The position numbers and the translations under genes were made by a program. The notes below the pieces were generated by a model. The model saw nothing but the letters and a program-made list of their open reading frames with translations. It had not been told where the DNA came from and ran no database searches. Of a stretch of 64,000 nt of DNA, positions 11,201 through 21,037 are shown one piece after another. The DNA is from Owenia fusiformis (taxonomy: Eukaryota; Annelida; Polychaeta; Sabellida; Oweniidae): assembly GCA_903813345.2 (NCBI GenBank), contig CAIIXF020000006.1, positions 9,908,989-9,972,988 of the forward strand, read 5' to 3'. How positions within the stretch are numbered: the stretch's first letter is position 1; the number at the start of each line of letters is the position of its first letter.

Positions 11201-14200
11201 CAGATATGGAATATATTCCGGGTTGATATGCCCCTGAAACCTCATCAGGTATGGAATACATATAGGTTATTTACTGGGAGGGATTGAATATGGGTTTTAT
11301 TCCGAGGGACAATATGATATTGACTGAAGGGTAATATAATATTGACCGAGAGCGCAGCGACCGAGTGTCAATGTCATATTGCCCAAGGTCAATATCATAT
11401 TTTCCGAGGAATAAAACCCATATTCAATCCTGACCAGAAATAACCTATTTATTCCATAATACATCCCTCTAGAATGTTACATTTGGATATTGCAAACGTT
11501 ATATTAATAAATGCACATTGTTTGAAAAATAAAATAAATAAATAAAATAACCGGGAAACTAAAAAATAGGTCAATATGCTGGAAATACGATTTTTTCACG
11601 GGGACAATACGATTTTTTCATGTAAAACGCTCCAATACGATTTTTTCCCGGGGACAATACGATTTTTTCATGTAATACGATTCAATACGATTTTAATTTC
11701 TTCATATTTCCCTGGGAAAACAGTAGTATTATGGAATAAAATATATTTTCCCTCGGGACCTGCGGCCCTCGGACAGATATATTATATTTGCCTCGGGGTA
11801 ATCCCAATATCCTGAACCTCATATAGGATAATCTCTATATCTACCTGATGGACCATAGGGACCGAAGGTAGACGTGCATATCTCACGAGGGATAAACCCC
11901 ATATCCAAACCGACCGCACATATCTGCTTTATCATATACCAAGTAGTTTTCTAAAAAATTGATCTTATTTCCTTTTTTGAACTTTTAAAATTTTTTATTT
12001 TTATTCTCTACTCTACTTGTCAAAGGATAATAGACGATAAATATATATTTATATACATTTATAGAATACGATTCTAATATTTAAATAGCCATAACTTGCT
12101 CAATATTGACTTCCTCGTGTCTAATTTGAAATATATGATGCCTCCCGATGCTTTTAAGTACCCCAATTTTTTACAGATTTTTAAACGGACCAAAACTCTC
12201 TAAATGCGCATTTATGCTCTTTTCTCTCGAGAACGACTGTCTCATTTTCACGATAACTTTTATTTAGTACTTCTAACATATAAGATCTATTTTTCCCTAT
12301 CAAGGTATGATGTAAATGACATGCTATTTACATCTTGTGAGTTTCAATGACGCGCGTTTGATTTTATAAAAAATGCCAAACTTTGTGACAAAAAATTTCA
12401 TCCTGCTTGCAGCGAGAAGACGGACCGGTTCGGGGCAATCTCCTTGCAGCGAGAAGACGGACCGGTTCGGGGCAATAGCTGATGAAATTCTTTGTCACAA
12501 AGTTTGGCATTTTTTATAAAATCAAACGCGCGTCATTGAAACTCACAAGATGTAAATAGCATGTCATTTACATCATACCTTGATGGGGAAAAATAGATCT
12601 TATATGTTAGAAGTACTAAATAAAATTTATCGTGAAAATGAGACAGTCGTTTTCGAGAGAAAAGAACATAAATGCGCATTTAGAGAGTTTTGGTCCGTTT
12701 AAAAATCTGTAAAAAATTGGGGTACTTAAAAGCATCGGGAGGCATCATATATTTCAAATTGGACACGAGGAAGTCAATATTGAGCAAGTTATGGCTGTTT
12801 TAAATTCAAATAAAACCGTTAACCCGTACCGGTCCAGCTTTTGACCCGTACCGGTCAATTTTCGTTAGCTGCGTATACCAAGGGTGGATACGCAGGATAA
12901 GTAATTCTCCAATTGAAACCTTATATCGAGCTTTTTTATTCATTTCTGGCAATAAACTATTTTCTGTCAAAAAACGGGTGGTAATTACATTCACGTGGCA
13001 AAGGGATTGTGAAAGAAAGATTTATTTTCAGTGCTCAGTAAACCTATTTACAATTCTATGTCAAACATTCAAACATGACCGTGCTCTATTCGAATTTCTC
13101 AACCAATCAGAATGCAGCATAGCCAATATAATACTTTTATCAATTAGTAAAGGTTAAAAATAACCGGGAAAACCAAAAATAGGTTAATATGTTCCAATAC
13201 GATTTTTGTCCCGGGGACAATACGATTTTTCCATGTAATACGCTCCAATACGATTTTTTTCCCGGGGACAATACGATTTTTTCATGTAATACGATTCAAT
13301 ACAATTTTTATTCCTTCATATTTCCCTGGGAAAACAGTAGTATTATGGAATAAATATAGGTTATTTACTGGGAGGGATTGAATATGGGTTTTATTCCGAG
13401 GGACAATATGATATTGACTGAAGGGTAATATAATATTGACCGAGAGCGCAGCGACCAAGTGTCAATTTCATATTGCCCAAGGTCAATATCATATTTTCCG
13501 AGGAATAAAACCCATATTCAATCCTGACCAGAAATAACCTATTTATTCCATAATACATCCCTCTAGAATGTTACATTTGGATATTGCAAACGTTATATTA
13601 ATAAATGCACATTGTTTGAAAAATAAAATAAATAAATAAAATAACCGGGAAACTAAAAAATAGGTCAATATGCTGAAAATACGATTTTTTCACGGGGACA
13701 ATACGATTTTTTCATGTAAAACGCTCCAATACGATTTTTTCCCGGGGACAATACGATTTTTTCATGTAATACGATTCAATACGATTTTAATTTCTTCATA
13801 TTTCCCTGGGAAAACAGTAGTATTATGGAATAAAATATATTTTCCCTCGGGACCTGCGGCCCTCGGACAGATATATTATATTTGCCTCGGGGTAATCCCA
13901 ATATCCTGAACCTCATATAGGATAATCTCTATATCTACCTGATGGACCATAGGGACCGAAGGTAGACGTGCATATCTCACGAGGGATAAACCCCATATCC
14001 AAACCGACCGCACATATCTGCTTTATCATATACCAAGTAGTTTTCTAAAAAATTGATCTTATTTCCTTTTTTGAACTTTTAAAATTTTTTATTTTTATTC
14101 TCTACTCTACTTGTCAAAGGATAATAGACGATAAATATATATTTATATATATTTATAGAATACGATTCTAATATACAAGCAACACATACATATTCCCGTG

Positions 14201-17200
14201 GAACCATAAATCTTTTGTGTAGGGTGTGGACATTTTTCTTTTCATTTTTCTAAAATCAGATTATTTTCATAAAATCCATACAAAGTTGGGCCTAAGAGAT
14301 AAATTCAATGTCTTCAGTTGAGAATAAGTATAAGGTAAATGTGTGAATTCTGCTTGTTGTTGCACTATTTTTATAATAAACAAGGTTCGATACGCAACAC
14401 TGAATAGACTGCAGTCATAGCTTAGTTGTAAAGAAAACAAAAGAAGTTGGGACGTGGTCATGCTTGATTATGTTTCTTTTATATATCACCGTTTGCATTC
14501 GTTGAAATCGGCCTGCATTGATTTCAAGAGGTGGTCGGTGTACAAGGTCATATGTTTGAGTTATTGGTCTAATGATAAATGTGACCCTTGAATGCATTAT
14601 GCTTTATGTATGCGTGAAACAAATACTCCAATGGCCTAATCTCAATTTGCCTACAAACAATATAACATTGAAATGATGGTCATCTGCACATTAACTTCCG
14701 CACCACACGTCTAACTTCGACACAATTCAGTAAAGTATCCAGTATCGCTATAATCGCTACATGCCAGTGAACATAGCATAGCAGTGTATATAACATCAAG
14801 AGTAATTTATGATATAAACAAATAGTTAAACATTCCCTAATACTTGATAAAATTCTAGTGAATACATTTCTGGTAGCATTAGTTTGATTGTGTTAACAGG
14901 GCATGATAGATGCTATGGGAATACACCAAACCAACACATTGAAAGTCACAGAAATCTCCCAGCTGGTCAATTTGGTAGATTCATATGGTACATCAGCTGC
15001 GAGTGTTGCAAACTTTGCCACACTCAACACAAGTATTTCTTACTCGGAGGCAACAAGAGTGCAGCAGGAAGTCCTTCAGGCGCCACCTATAGAAGCTGAT
15101 CTGGCAGGGTTACAAGAGAAAGCGGGAGAGCTGCAAGCTCAAGGGATGTCCTTGAATGATAAGGTGGGTGCAGGTATACAATGAGAAAACAATACAGGTC
15201 AATAGGGATATAATTACTTGTGCCCCACACTGAAAACTCCATTTCTCTTTTTAATTATTGATTACAGAAGAAAATGCAGAAGAAAAAATCTTTATATATC
15301 GAATGATAATCAAGTACATGTATTGCATATTACATGTAGTTCAGTTTAAAAGTCTGTGAACATATTTCTACTTTTTCTATCTATTTCTACCTGATATATG
15401 CAGTACTTATATTTATGCATCATATGTAGGATCTCGGGCCAATTTATTTATGAAGTAACAATTACAATGTACAACAACAATGATACATGATGACACTGTT
15501 GTCACAATCTTTCAGGCTAATGGTGCTTTAGAAGACAACCAGACAACCATAGCTGCTATGGAGGCAGCCAAGTTACGTACTGCAGAGCTAACCAGTCTCG
15601 TTAACGATGTCTCTAGCCAATCACAGACCCTCCTCAATCGCTCCCTCGTGGCCAATCAGGAGGCTCTGGCCGCTAAGGCATTAGAGGAGAAGACGTTCAT
15701 CGAGGCTGCTGACATGTTAGAAATCATGCAGCAGTTCTCTGATAAGGCAGCTGGTATGTGTGTTAGTTCACAAAAATGATATATGTAAAACCTGTCTTCA
15801 GAATGCCACTTGGATGGGCCAAAAATGTTTGCTTGTGTTAAAGTGGGACTCCCTTTATAGAGGCTTTGAACTGAATTTACACTTCTTAATGCTGAAATTG
15901 ATAGTTTATCCATACATTTTAAGGAAATAGGTATGTCAAAGAAGGTGTTAATCCAAATATTGACCTGATCGCTCAGAAAAAAGAAAAAAATTCAAATTTT
16001 CTCTCTACAGTCCTTGTTGTCCCTTTAATGTATGAGTTGAAGCTTTTTGAACATGGGAATCAATGGGAAATGTGTTGATATTGAAAAGTGTTCAGATTAT
16101 AGGGGTGTTCCAATACATGTTTTGCCCTTATTCATTTTTATCTATTTTGTGTATTGCAGCAGTGTCAGTGCTGCCCTAGTGCTAAAGGTCAATCTGTACA
16201 CCCATTGAACTGAATGGTTCTCCCAAACTGTTTTATTTTCACCTTGTTTAATTACAGCTGTTAAGCAGGCAGCTGATGCTGCCCTGGCGAATGTAGCAGA
16301 AGTTACCTCTCTCAGTGAGCAAGCCATCTCAACAGCCAATGAACTAAAAGCTAACCTCACACCAGCCTTACAGAATTCTCAAGAAGCTCAACAACTGGGA
16401 GATGAAGCATTGGCTCTTGCCACTTCAAAACAGCAGGTTGGTTTTATAGAAAATGTGTGAGTTTTTCACTCTATGAAGAGGCAATTATAAGTCTCATTTT
16501 CAATGTCACCACCAAGAAATGACGACATCTTGTTATGGTCTACTTGTGACTTCAGTGGATGTGCGTGGTCATTGTGTGTTTGGCCTGGGCATTTGGTGTC
16601 TGTATAAAATAGAGGTCTCCTGAGGTTGACTATTTGATTTATATAACAATTATTACAGTTTTGTAACAATTTGTTACTACTTATCAGGTGGTGCCATGGT
16701 AATGCTTTGTTATTTTATAGAAAGAATGAAGTCATCCGTTAAACCATCTAAATCTCTTGCAGGCTCTGTTCCCAGTGGTAGAGACAGCAAACCAGTTATG
16801 GAATACCTCAAATGCAACACTGAATAACCTCCAAGAAAGGATAGACAACCTGACAACCAGCAACACAACCCAGGTAAACTTCTACATACTCATACATCAT
16901 TGAAAGCATTTGGGTCTATAGGCTTAAAGTTAAAGCTTTCCATACAGGAATCTTGAGGCTTTAGATTTTGCAATATAAATGTAAGTTTACAATCAATATC
17001 TAGAGATTGTAGTGGCATTGTTATTTTCAAGTTCATTTATTAACCTTGACCTGGGTATTAGAGAAAATTGTTTATTTCTTAAGTAGGTTGTTTTCTAGAC
17101 TGTTTCTGTGGTTGTTTTCTAGACTTTTCTAGTTTCCACTCAGAGTACCATTTTCAATATCACAGAAATGTGGGAAAATGTTTGAAAGGATATACAGTAC

Positions 17201-17603
17201 TTGGTTTTATATTTTATATTTGCAGGTGGAGCCCTCTAGGGGAGAATGTAACAACCTAAAACCAGAGGTCACTCTCCTTAAAGACAAAACAGACGCTGCT
17301 GGTATTTCAGTGCACAATGCTTCCAAAGCAACCAATCAAACTAAAACCCAACTTGACTCCATCAAAGCAGATTTGGATAATATTCGGACGTTAGACCCAG
17401 CTGAGATTCAAGTGCTTAGAGATAGAGTACTCGCAGCGAGAACTGATTTTGATAGTCGTAGTTTGGCGGATGCTGTGAGAAGCTTACAGGCTGTGTATCA
17501 GGAACAGCGTGATTGGTTGGATGCATTGCATAAGAAGAAAGATGCAATGAATCAAGAGATCCAAACGTTAAAGAGACTTCGAGATCAACTGAAGAATCCT
17601 TGA
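2133..17603 (+). CDS. LAMC: Laminin gamma-type subunit, 3' part (11 exons)
   Basis: Basement-membrane glycoprotein chain that joins alpha and beta chains through a long coiled coil. Exons with consistent phase: 2133-2294, 6156-6425, 6996-7139, 7375-7550, 9061-9280, 9644-9825, 14900-15163, 15516-15753, 16258-16436, 16763-16873 and 17226-17603 (stop TGA 17601-17603). The first exon ends an L4 (laminin B) domain, the next two encode cysteine-rich LE-like modules, and the rest give about 580 residues of heptad-like helix with many Asn-X-Ser/Thr sites, the usual size of domains II+I. There are no C-terminal LG domains, which excludes an alpha chain. An L4 domain followed by LE modules and the CxxCY entry to the coiled coil favours gamma over beta. 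Upstream exons are not visible. The last residues are LKNP, so the glutamate third from the end that vertebrate gamma-1 uses for integrin binding is absent, as is a cysteine near the C-terminus. Confidence 0.85.
2850..4151 (+). CDS. Unknown intronless membrane protein, 433 aa, nested in a laminin intron
   Basis: An uninterrupted frame on the same strand as laminin, inside its first visible intron. Hydrophobic segments are at about residues 7-22 (signal-like), 149-170, 211-234 and more weakly 366-382. Between segments two and three is a short basic stretch (SRKRMK near 174-179), likely cytosolic. Residues about 40-145 and 240-350 are long, helical-looking and carry N-glycosylation sites, so the protein reads as two similarly organised halves. 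Codon content and length argue for a real protein. I do not recognise the family. The stop TGA (4149-4151) overlaps an AATAAA signal (4151-4156), so the 3' UTR would be tiny and ends where a Harbinger terminal repeat begins (4169). It could be an independent nested gene, a retrogene, or a coding exon of a gene with non-coding first exons. Confidence 0.6.
   Translation: MCLSFLSCLSMSVTLGLLVANWANEGCSYYPSICHLKDEIALLTPHVENISKTLNSDADMLKVMYEMNREFYNTLTTANGKNELIVGKLEMIRQYSADIVVLQENVAGVEMTDIDPEQIKSNVTAININIAGVKVQISSLKGSYIQMHKYWYIYGAFLAIEILIKILNFMNNAYNCYKSRKRMKNSQSEAHHATDGKIRKMHMYLYAHPRVAKVLKFAAYGVGFFLNGMVIYFDITTSKASHDSLMTIREYLRNIISDTALNQQTLTNCITIETKAATEMEVIYGKIRQGFVNSSDFMNQVKVYSEDYYDQSIARIPVYTLDNVNKNNLIACQIQYIDWLIAQEGNLQGFIDRMNALESVINMVNLVTPPIFAFQLLLIGQAHDPTVMLPIIFHVIIDLKPDLDLWPDMNMTTYQIIQHNLTQWRNKFTSNSI
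4151..4156 (+). promoter_or_regulatory. Polyadenylation signal AATAAA overlapping the stop codon
   Basis: AATAAA begins on the last base of the TGA stop of the 433-aa ORF. The next sequence, 13 bases on, is the terminal repeat of a DNA transposon, so the signal may serve a very short 3' UTR or one extended into the transposon. Confidence 0.45.
4169..5590 (+). mobile_element. PIF/Harbinger-type DNA transposon remnant
   Basis: Outer inverted repeats are visible: CCTCATTATCCGGTC at 4169 and its reverse complement ending at 5590, followed inward by GCAAATCGCAA-type words on both sides. The element is about 1.4 kb, too short for a full two-gene Harbinger, and encloses the N-terminal part of a HARBI1-like transposase (4760-5092). 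No clear 3-bp target duplication flanks it (GAC at left, GCT at right), consistent with age. At 5186-5262 it contains a decayed copy of the module repeated at 11262 and 13356, so elements are nested or shared. Confidence 0.65.
4760..5092 (+). pseudogene. HARBI1-like transposase, N-terminal fragment
   Basis: The 110-aa frame has the pattern of the Harbinger nuclease N-terminus: a helix with DDEILNRYRMPRPLILEL, then an HTH-like FYATGCMQ...FGVSQPTVSNIV. The frame stops just after VSAVLSR, where AGGTAGGC could be an ancient splice donor, and no DDE catalytic portion follows before the right terminal repeat. It is therefore a truncated gene body, not an active transposase. Confidence 0.7.
6156..6425 (+). 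CDS. LAMC: Laminin exon: two LE-type cysteine-rich modules
   Basis: Acceptor TTACTTAG before 6156 and donor GTAAGT after 6425. It encodes GPSCEEC followed by an LE module with regularly spaced cysteines (CKPCECNNHGE, then CCNGTVGDFCE). Phase 1 in and phase 1 out, joining to 6996. Confidence 0.75.
6652..6995 (+). repeat. Three tandem pseudo-exon copies of the next laminin exon
   Basis: Units start at 6652, 6765 and 6879 with period 113-117 bp and precede the working exon at 6996. Each unit has an acceptor (TTCCAG), about 68 bp of exon sequence reading CNCDPVGAWDNLCDRATGQC, and then an in-frame stop (ACT AGT TGA) with no good donor. The three copies are almost identical to each other. The working exon reads CNCHQVGALDNLCDRATGQC, so the copies keep the DP found in typical LE modules while the functional exon has changed. 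Confidence 0.8.
6996..7139 (+). CDS. LAMC: Laminin exon: last LE module
   Basis: Acceptor TATTCCAG and donor GTAAAG. One complete LE module with eight cysteines in order, ending DKCEDNYANLTETGCK. It is the only one of four tandem exon-like copies that continues past the in-frame stop and reaches a donor. Confidence 0.8.
7375..7550 (+). CDS. LAMC: Laminin exon: LE to coiled-coil junction
   Basis: It encodes ECDTCYKLITIEVDDLREMR and continues into a helical region. The paired cysteines just before a long heptad segment are where laminin gamma chains enter the three-stranded coil. Acceptor TTACAG, donor GTGAGT; ends in phase 0 at the 9061 exon. Confidence 0.8.
7551..9060 (+). other. Laminin intron, no further features seen
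   Basis: AT-rich sequence between the coiled-coil exons 7375-7550 and 9061-9280. No exon, RNA gene or clear repeat was recognised on either strand. Confidence 0.6.
10641..10735. repeat. Small foldback built on CATCGAATATCACTTTT
   Basis: The word ACCATCGAATATCACTTTT occurs twice on the plus strand (about 10648 and 10669). It is followed by its reverse complement (GTGATATTCGAT) at about 10694 and 10713, giving a hairpin-capable cluster. A further GTGATATTCGAT lies near 10785. Confidence 0.6.
10870..11137. repeat. T-rich low-complexity tract
   Basis: A near-continuous run of AATTTTTTTTCAAA-like words. The Phe/Asn-rich frame it opens is an artefact of composition. Confidence 0.85.
11262..12080 (+). 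repeat. Direct repeat copy 1
   Basis: It matches 13356-14174. The copy holds a palindromic start, then four spaced AATACGATTTTTT words, then the CCTCGGGACCTGCGGCCCTCGG segment, and ends at AGAATACGATTCTAATAT, where the copies diverge. The identical 79-codon frames in both copies are repeat-borne. Confidence 0.85.
12079..12807. repeat. Long foldback with a tandem GC-rich core
   Basis: Left arm about 12079-12402 and right arm about 12481-12807 are reverse complements with few mismatches over about 320 bp. The 78-bp loop holds two direct copies of a segment with GCAGCGAGAAGACGGACCGG followed by TTCGGGGCAAT, much richer in GC than its surroundings. Nothing in it looks coding. Confidence 0.85.
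13356..14174 (+). repeat. Direct repeat copy 2
   Basis: Second copy of the 11262-12080 unit. Differences include CCAAGTG for CCGAGTG near 13454 and TATATATTT for TATACATTT near 14147. Confidence 0.85.
17226..17603 (+). CDS. LAMC: Laminin last exon: C-terminal coiled coil
   Basis: Acceptor TTTGCAG before 17226; stop at 17601. It encodes 125 residues with one cysteine pair partner candidate (GECNN) near the start, and otherwise helical heptads ending LKRLRDQLKNP. There is no cysteine near the C-terminus and no acidic residue in the last three positions, unlike vertebrate gamma-1. Confidence 0.8.
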   Translation: MEPSRGECNNLKPEVTLLKDKTDAAGISVHNASKATNQTKTQLDSIKADLDNIRTLDPAEIQVLRDRVLAARTDFDSRSLADAVRSLQAVYQEQRDWLDALHKKKDAMNQEIQTLKRLRDQLKNP

Positions 17604-17851
17604 TTAGGTAATACAGTATTCTAGTGGTGCAATCATGTAGTCACAGAGTTGCGTCATTCACACAGTGAGAGCCTCGAATAATCATGTCTACTCCAGGGTC
17701 ATTAATTACACCTTAAGCAATATTTAAATTTAAATGTTAATGTTTAGAAAATGGATTCAGAGACATCCAGTTTTTGAAACTTCAACTTTTTGTCTCATTT
17801 CTTCATACTAAATTCAAGATTGCTTTTTCTTGATGAATTGCACCATTAATA

Positions 17852-18380
17852 CAGGATGAGCCAAAAAGGGTAACCCAAACAAATATATGTTAATAACTCA
17901 GCAATCTAGCATAAGCTTAAAATTATATTTGGCACAATTAAACCTTATTCAATGTCTTTCCTTCATTAGTCTATCTTCAAATGGTCTGGATTACATGGCC
18001 ATTTACAAAACATGCTCCAAATGCCAAAACATGACATAAATCCCGACAGATCTTTGGGGCTAATGTCTACACTAACAACCCTTGAAACATTGAAACAAGA
18101 GATAAGAAGGAAGATGCGACCCCTAAGACAAGATGTCTGTACTCATGTAAAGACAATTATGCCCAATAGGTTCAAGTTAGCCTCCAGACATGACACCAGT
18201 ATTTTATTGCATGTTTTGTAAAATGGCCATAAAATTGTGACCTTTGGGAACAGACCAAATAAACTTTCTAGAACGAAAGAAAATTGAATAAAGTTTAATT
18301 GTAGCAAATATGACGCCACGGCCATGCTGAATGACAAAGTTATTAATATTTGTCTAAGTTAACTCTTTTGGCTCACCGTG
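17852..18380. mobile_element. Mariner-type MITE, 529 bp
   Basis: Inverted ends CAGGATGAGCCAAAAAGGGT and CACGGTGAGCCAAAAGAGTT (the right end read on minus) are each flanked by TA, the Tc1/mariner target duplication. Matching continues inward about 110 bp (AACAAATAT.TTAATAACT.., then CACAATTAAACCTTATTCAAT). The internal frame is too short to be a transposase. Confidence 0.8.
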
Positions 18381-20519
18381 TATGTCCTAAAAATAGTTAA
18401 ACATTAAATTCATTTTCAAGGATGCAATGAATTGATACAGTATCCTATGCTTTTACTCAAATTTGACAATTTATTCAAACAAGCAAATTGTCTTTAAATA
18501 GCCTAAAACTTATATCAGATCTACTATTAAGAGTTAATAAGATCTCTGAACAAGATTTAAAAGACTCCGAGGTTTGTAAATTATCATTAAACTGGTGTCA
18601 AGGGATTTTCAACAATCGTTTTTCAAATATGATTACATCTACAATACTAAACATATTGTGATTTAAACTTATACATCTCTTTAAGGATTAAGTCATCTAG
18701 ATTTTAAAGATATATATTTCCATGTATTTAACAAATTAAGGACTACACACATGTATGTGTACATGTATTTAAGAAGGGGTCTTTATTGTTGAATTATTAA
18801 CAAGCACGTTATTTTAGCCCCTCTTCAACGCAACCTTCAATCACTAAAATACATTTATTGTGCTTGTGAATGGTTAACAGTTTAATGCAATAACGGTTAG
18901 CAAAATTTATATGCGACAAATAAAAATCATACTACATGTATAGAGAAATGGTTGAGAATAATGGATACTAGAATCTACGTGAGTTTCAATATCTGATATT
19001 ATTATTAAACATGTAATGTATTAAACAAAATAATGGACATGACAAGAAAGGCCTCTTCAGTCGATTCAGCAAGGTTAGTGGGATTTGTTTTTGTTGCTTA
19101 GAAGAGATATTTAAAAGTTACAAACATAATTGATGGACAACAAACCAATTTTATAAGCCCAAATACAAACATATGTGAAAAAGATCTACTTTTGTATATT
19201 TTGATTTTTTTGTAATTATGCTTTTCTAACATTGAAATAGAATATGGGTGAAATTCTCTGAATGATTAAGATTTACTGCATGTTACAAAATTGCGCTGTT
19301 GTCCATTTGATCATTAGGAAAATCAATAAACTAACCATATGATTTCAACTGTGTGTTAATTTATATGATATTGCACGATTTATCATGTAGTCTTCAGTGT
19401 TCAGTTTATGTTATATTTCTTGCACAATTTATGGACAATAATAATACATAATGTACATGTACATATAATACGTGAATATGGTATACAGTATTAACAATAC
19501 ACTTACATGTAGTTTAATATATTGTACATACAGTTTAGCAATATTTAACATTTTGATAGGAGTTTTATAAATGTGGTGTTCATTGGTGTTTTATGTGATA
19601 TTATATTATACAAAATAATATATTATATAAAAATTATACTTGGATCAGGGTGTATTATAGTTGTCCTTATTATAAGTATGTCTATTCGGTTTACTTGGTT
19701 TTTATTTTGCTTTTTAAAGATCTCAAGTGTTATACGACATACACTATATACATACATGTAGATGTATATCAAAAAAACTATATGAAGAAGTATGTATTGT
19801 GTATATTATAAAACAGTGTTCAAAGACATTCATGTATTATAACATTTACCCCAAATATAATTGAAAACTCATGCTTGGATTTTCTATTTAAAATGTATAA
19901 AAAGAAGAGACTATATTTTGGTTTTGCAATGATACAGGAAGCAGGAGATCTGAGTACTGTGTGGTATTCTGGTAAACTAGTGACATTGTAAAAAGTTAGC
20001 AGTTCATTTATGACTTGTGTGTTCATACTAAGGAAGTCATTGGAAGATTGATATGTACTCTAGTCAGATGTGTGAGTTCCAAATAGAAATAAATCCATGA
20101 ATATGATATTTTTAAAAATATGATTAATTTGTTTTGTTCTTGATCAGATCTAGATGGCTTTTATGTGAAGCTCTTAAACATCCTTACACAAGCTCAGCTA
20201 GTTATGTACAATAATTAAAAACAGCAAATTATTACTGCATGTTTTATTCTATTGAGTCTACATGTTTATGCCTTTAATTGTTTAACAAGTAATATTTCTT
20301 GAAAGGCTAAAAGGAAGATATTAAAACACATTCCAAATATATTTGTGTAATATTTAACAATTACATGTACATCAATCTTTCCCAAACACATTAACAGTTA
20401 TGACAGCTTGATTATCAAATGTTTTAAATAATTTAGAAAATATAAGTACAAATAAAAACGTGAACACTTTTTAAGAAGGTTTACATTAACTGGATCTTTA
20501 AATGTCTGGTTAGTTATTA

Positions 20520-20660
20520 ACTTCAGTCACTTCAAAGTTGGCACCCCTATTAAATTATGGCCTGGATCGGTAAGAACTTATTGATAAAAGTAGCTTCAGG
20601 TTATTTCAAAGCTGGCACCCCTATAAAATTAATGGCTTAGACGGTAAGAACTTAAAAAAA
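20520..20660 (+). repeat. Short direct duplication, about 75 bp per unit
   Basis: Two adjacent units share TTCAAAG(T/C)TGGCACCCCTAT, AAATTA.TGGC and CGGTAAGAACTTA. No function suggested. Confidence 0.7.
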
Positions 20661-21037
20661 GTGCGGGAAATTTTGTTAATAATTATTATACATATATACA
20701 AAAAGGGGCCAGAACAAACATACATAAGACATATATTAGTTCTACTAATTTACCATGAAATTTAGGGTGGAGACCAATTAAATCTTTTACAAAAGATAAT
20801 TTTTCTTTCTGATAAAAATATTTTAATTTCTAGCCATGTTTTTTTTAGAAAAAATCCTGAAATGATGGAAAATAAAAGTACCACATTCCAATGCAATGTT
20901 TCTAAACCAACAGAGCTAGGGACAATCTCTTAAAATCCTAGAAGAAGCCCAATTATCATATGTTCCTCAAATGCATTTTGGTAATTAGATGTAAGCAACA
21001 TAATCACAGCGACATTGGTATAAAAGATTAAGAAGAC

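Larger units (their letters stand above)
11262..14174. mobile_element. Unclassified composite repeat element: two direct 819-bp copies around a foldback
   Basis: Two direct repeats, 11262-12080 and 13356-14174 (constant offset 2094), differ at only a handful of sites. Between them lies a 0.73-kb foldback (12079-12807) and a partial third copy of the CCGGGGACAATACGATTTTTT section (about 13157-13355). Each direct copy begins with an internal palindrome: GGATTGAATATGGGTTTTAT near its start and the reverse complement AATAAAACCCATATTCAATCC about 130 bp on. No transposase, polymerase or LTR hallmark (TG..CA ends, primer site) is visible. It may be a non-autonomous element with terminal direct repeats, or a segmental duplication of a repeat. 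Confidence 0.6.
17604..21037. other. Intergenic, no gene recognised
   Basis: Strongly AT-rich. It contains one mariner-type MITE (17852-18380) and a short two-copy repeat (20520-20660). Other frames are short and unconvincing on both strands. Confidence 0.6.

Noticed and set aside
11576-11815. 79-codon frame repeated at 13670-13909
   Set aside because: Lies wholly in the direct repeat and translates short repeats of ATACGATTTTTT; copy conservation reflects recent duplication of DNA, not selection.
2133-17603. Laminin beta or alpha identity
   Set aside because: The L4-type domain before LE modules is not found in beta chains, and alpha chains carry C-terminal LG domains absent here.
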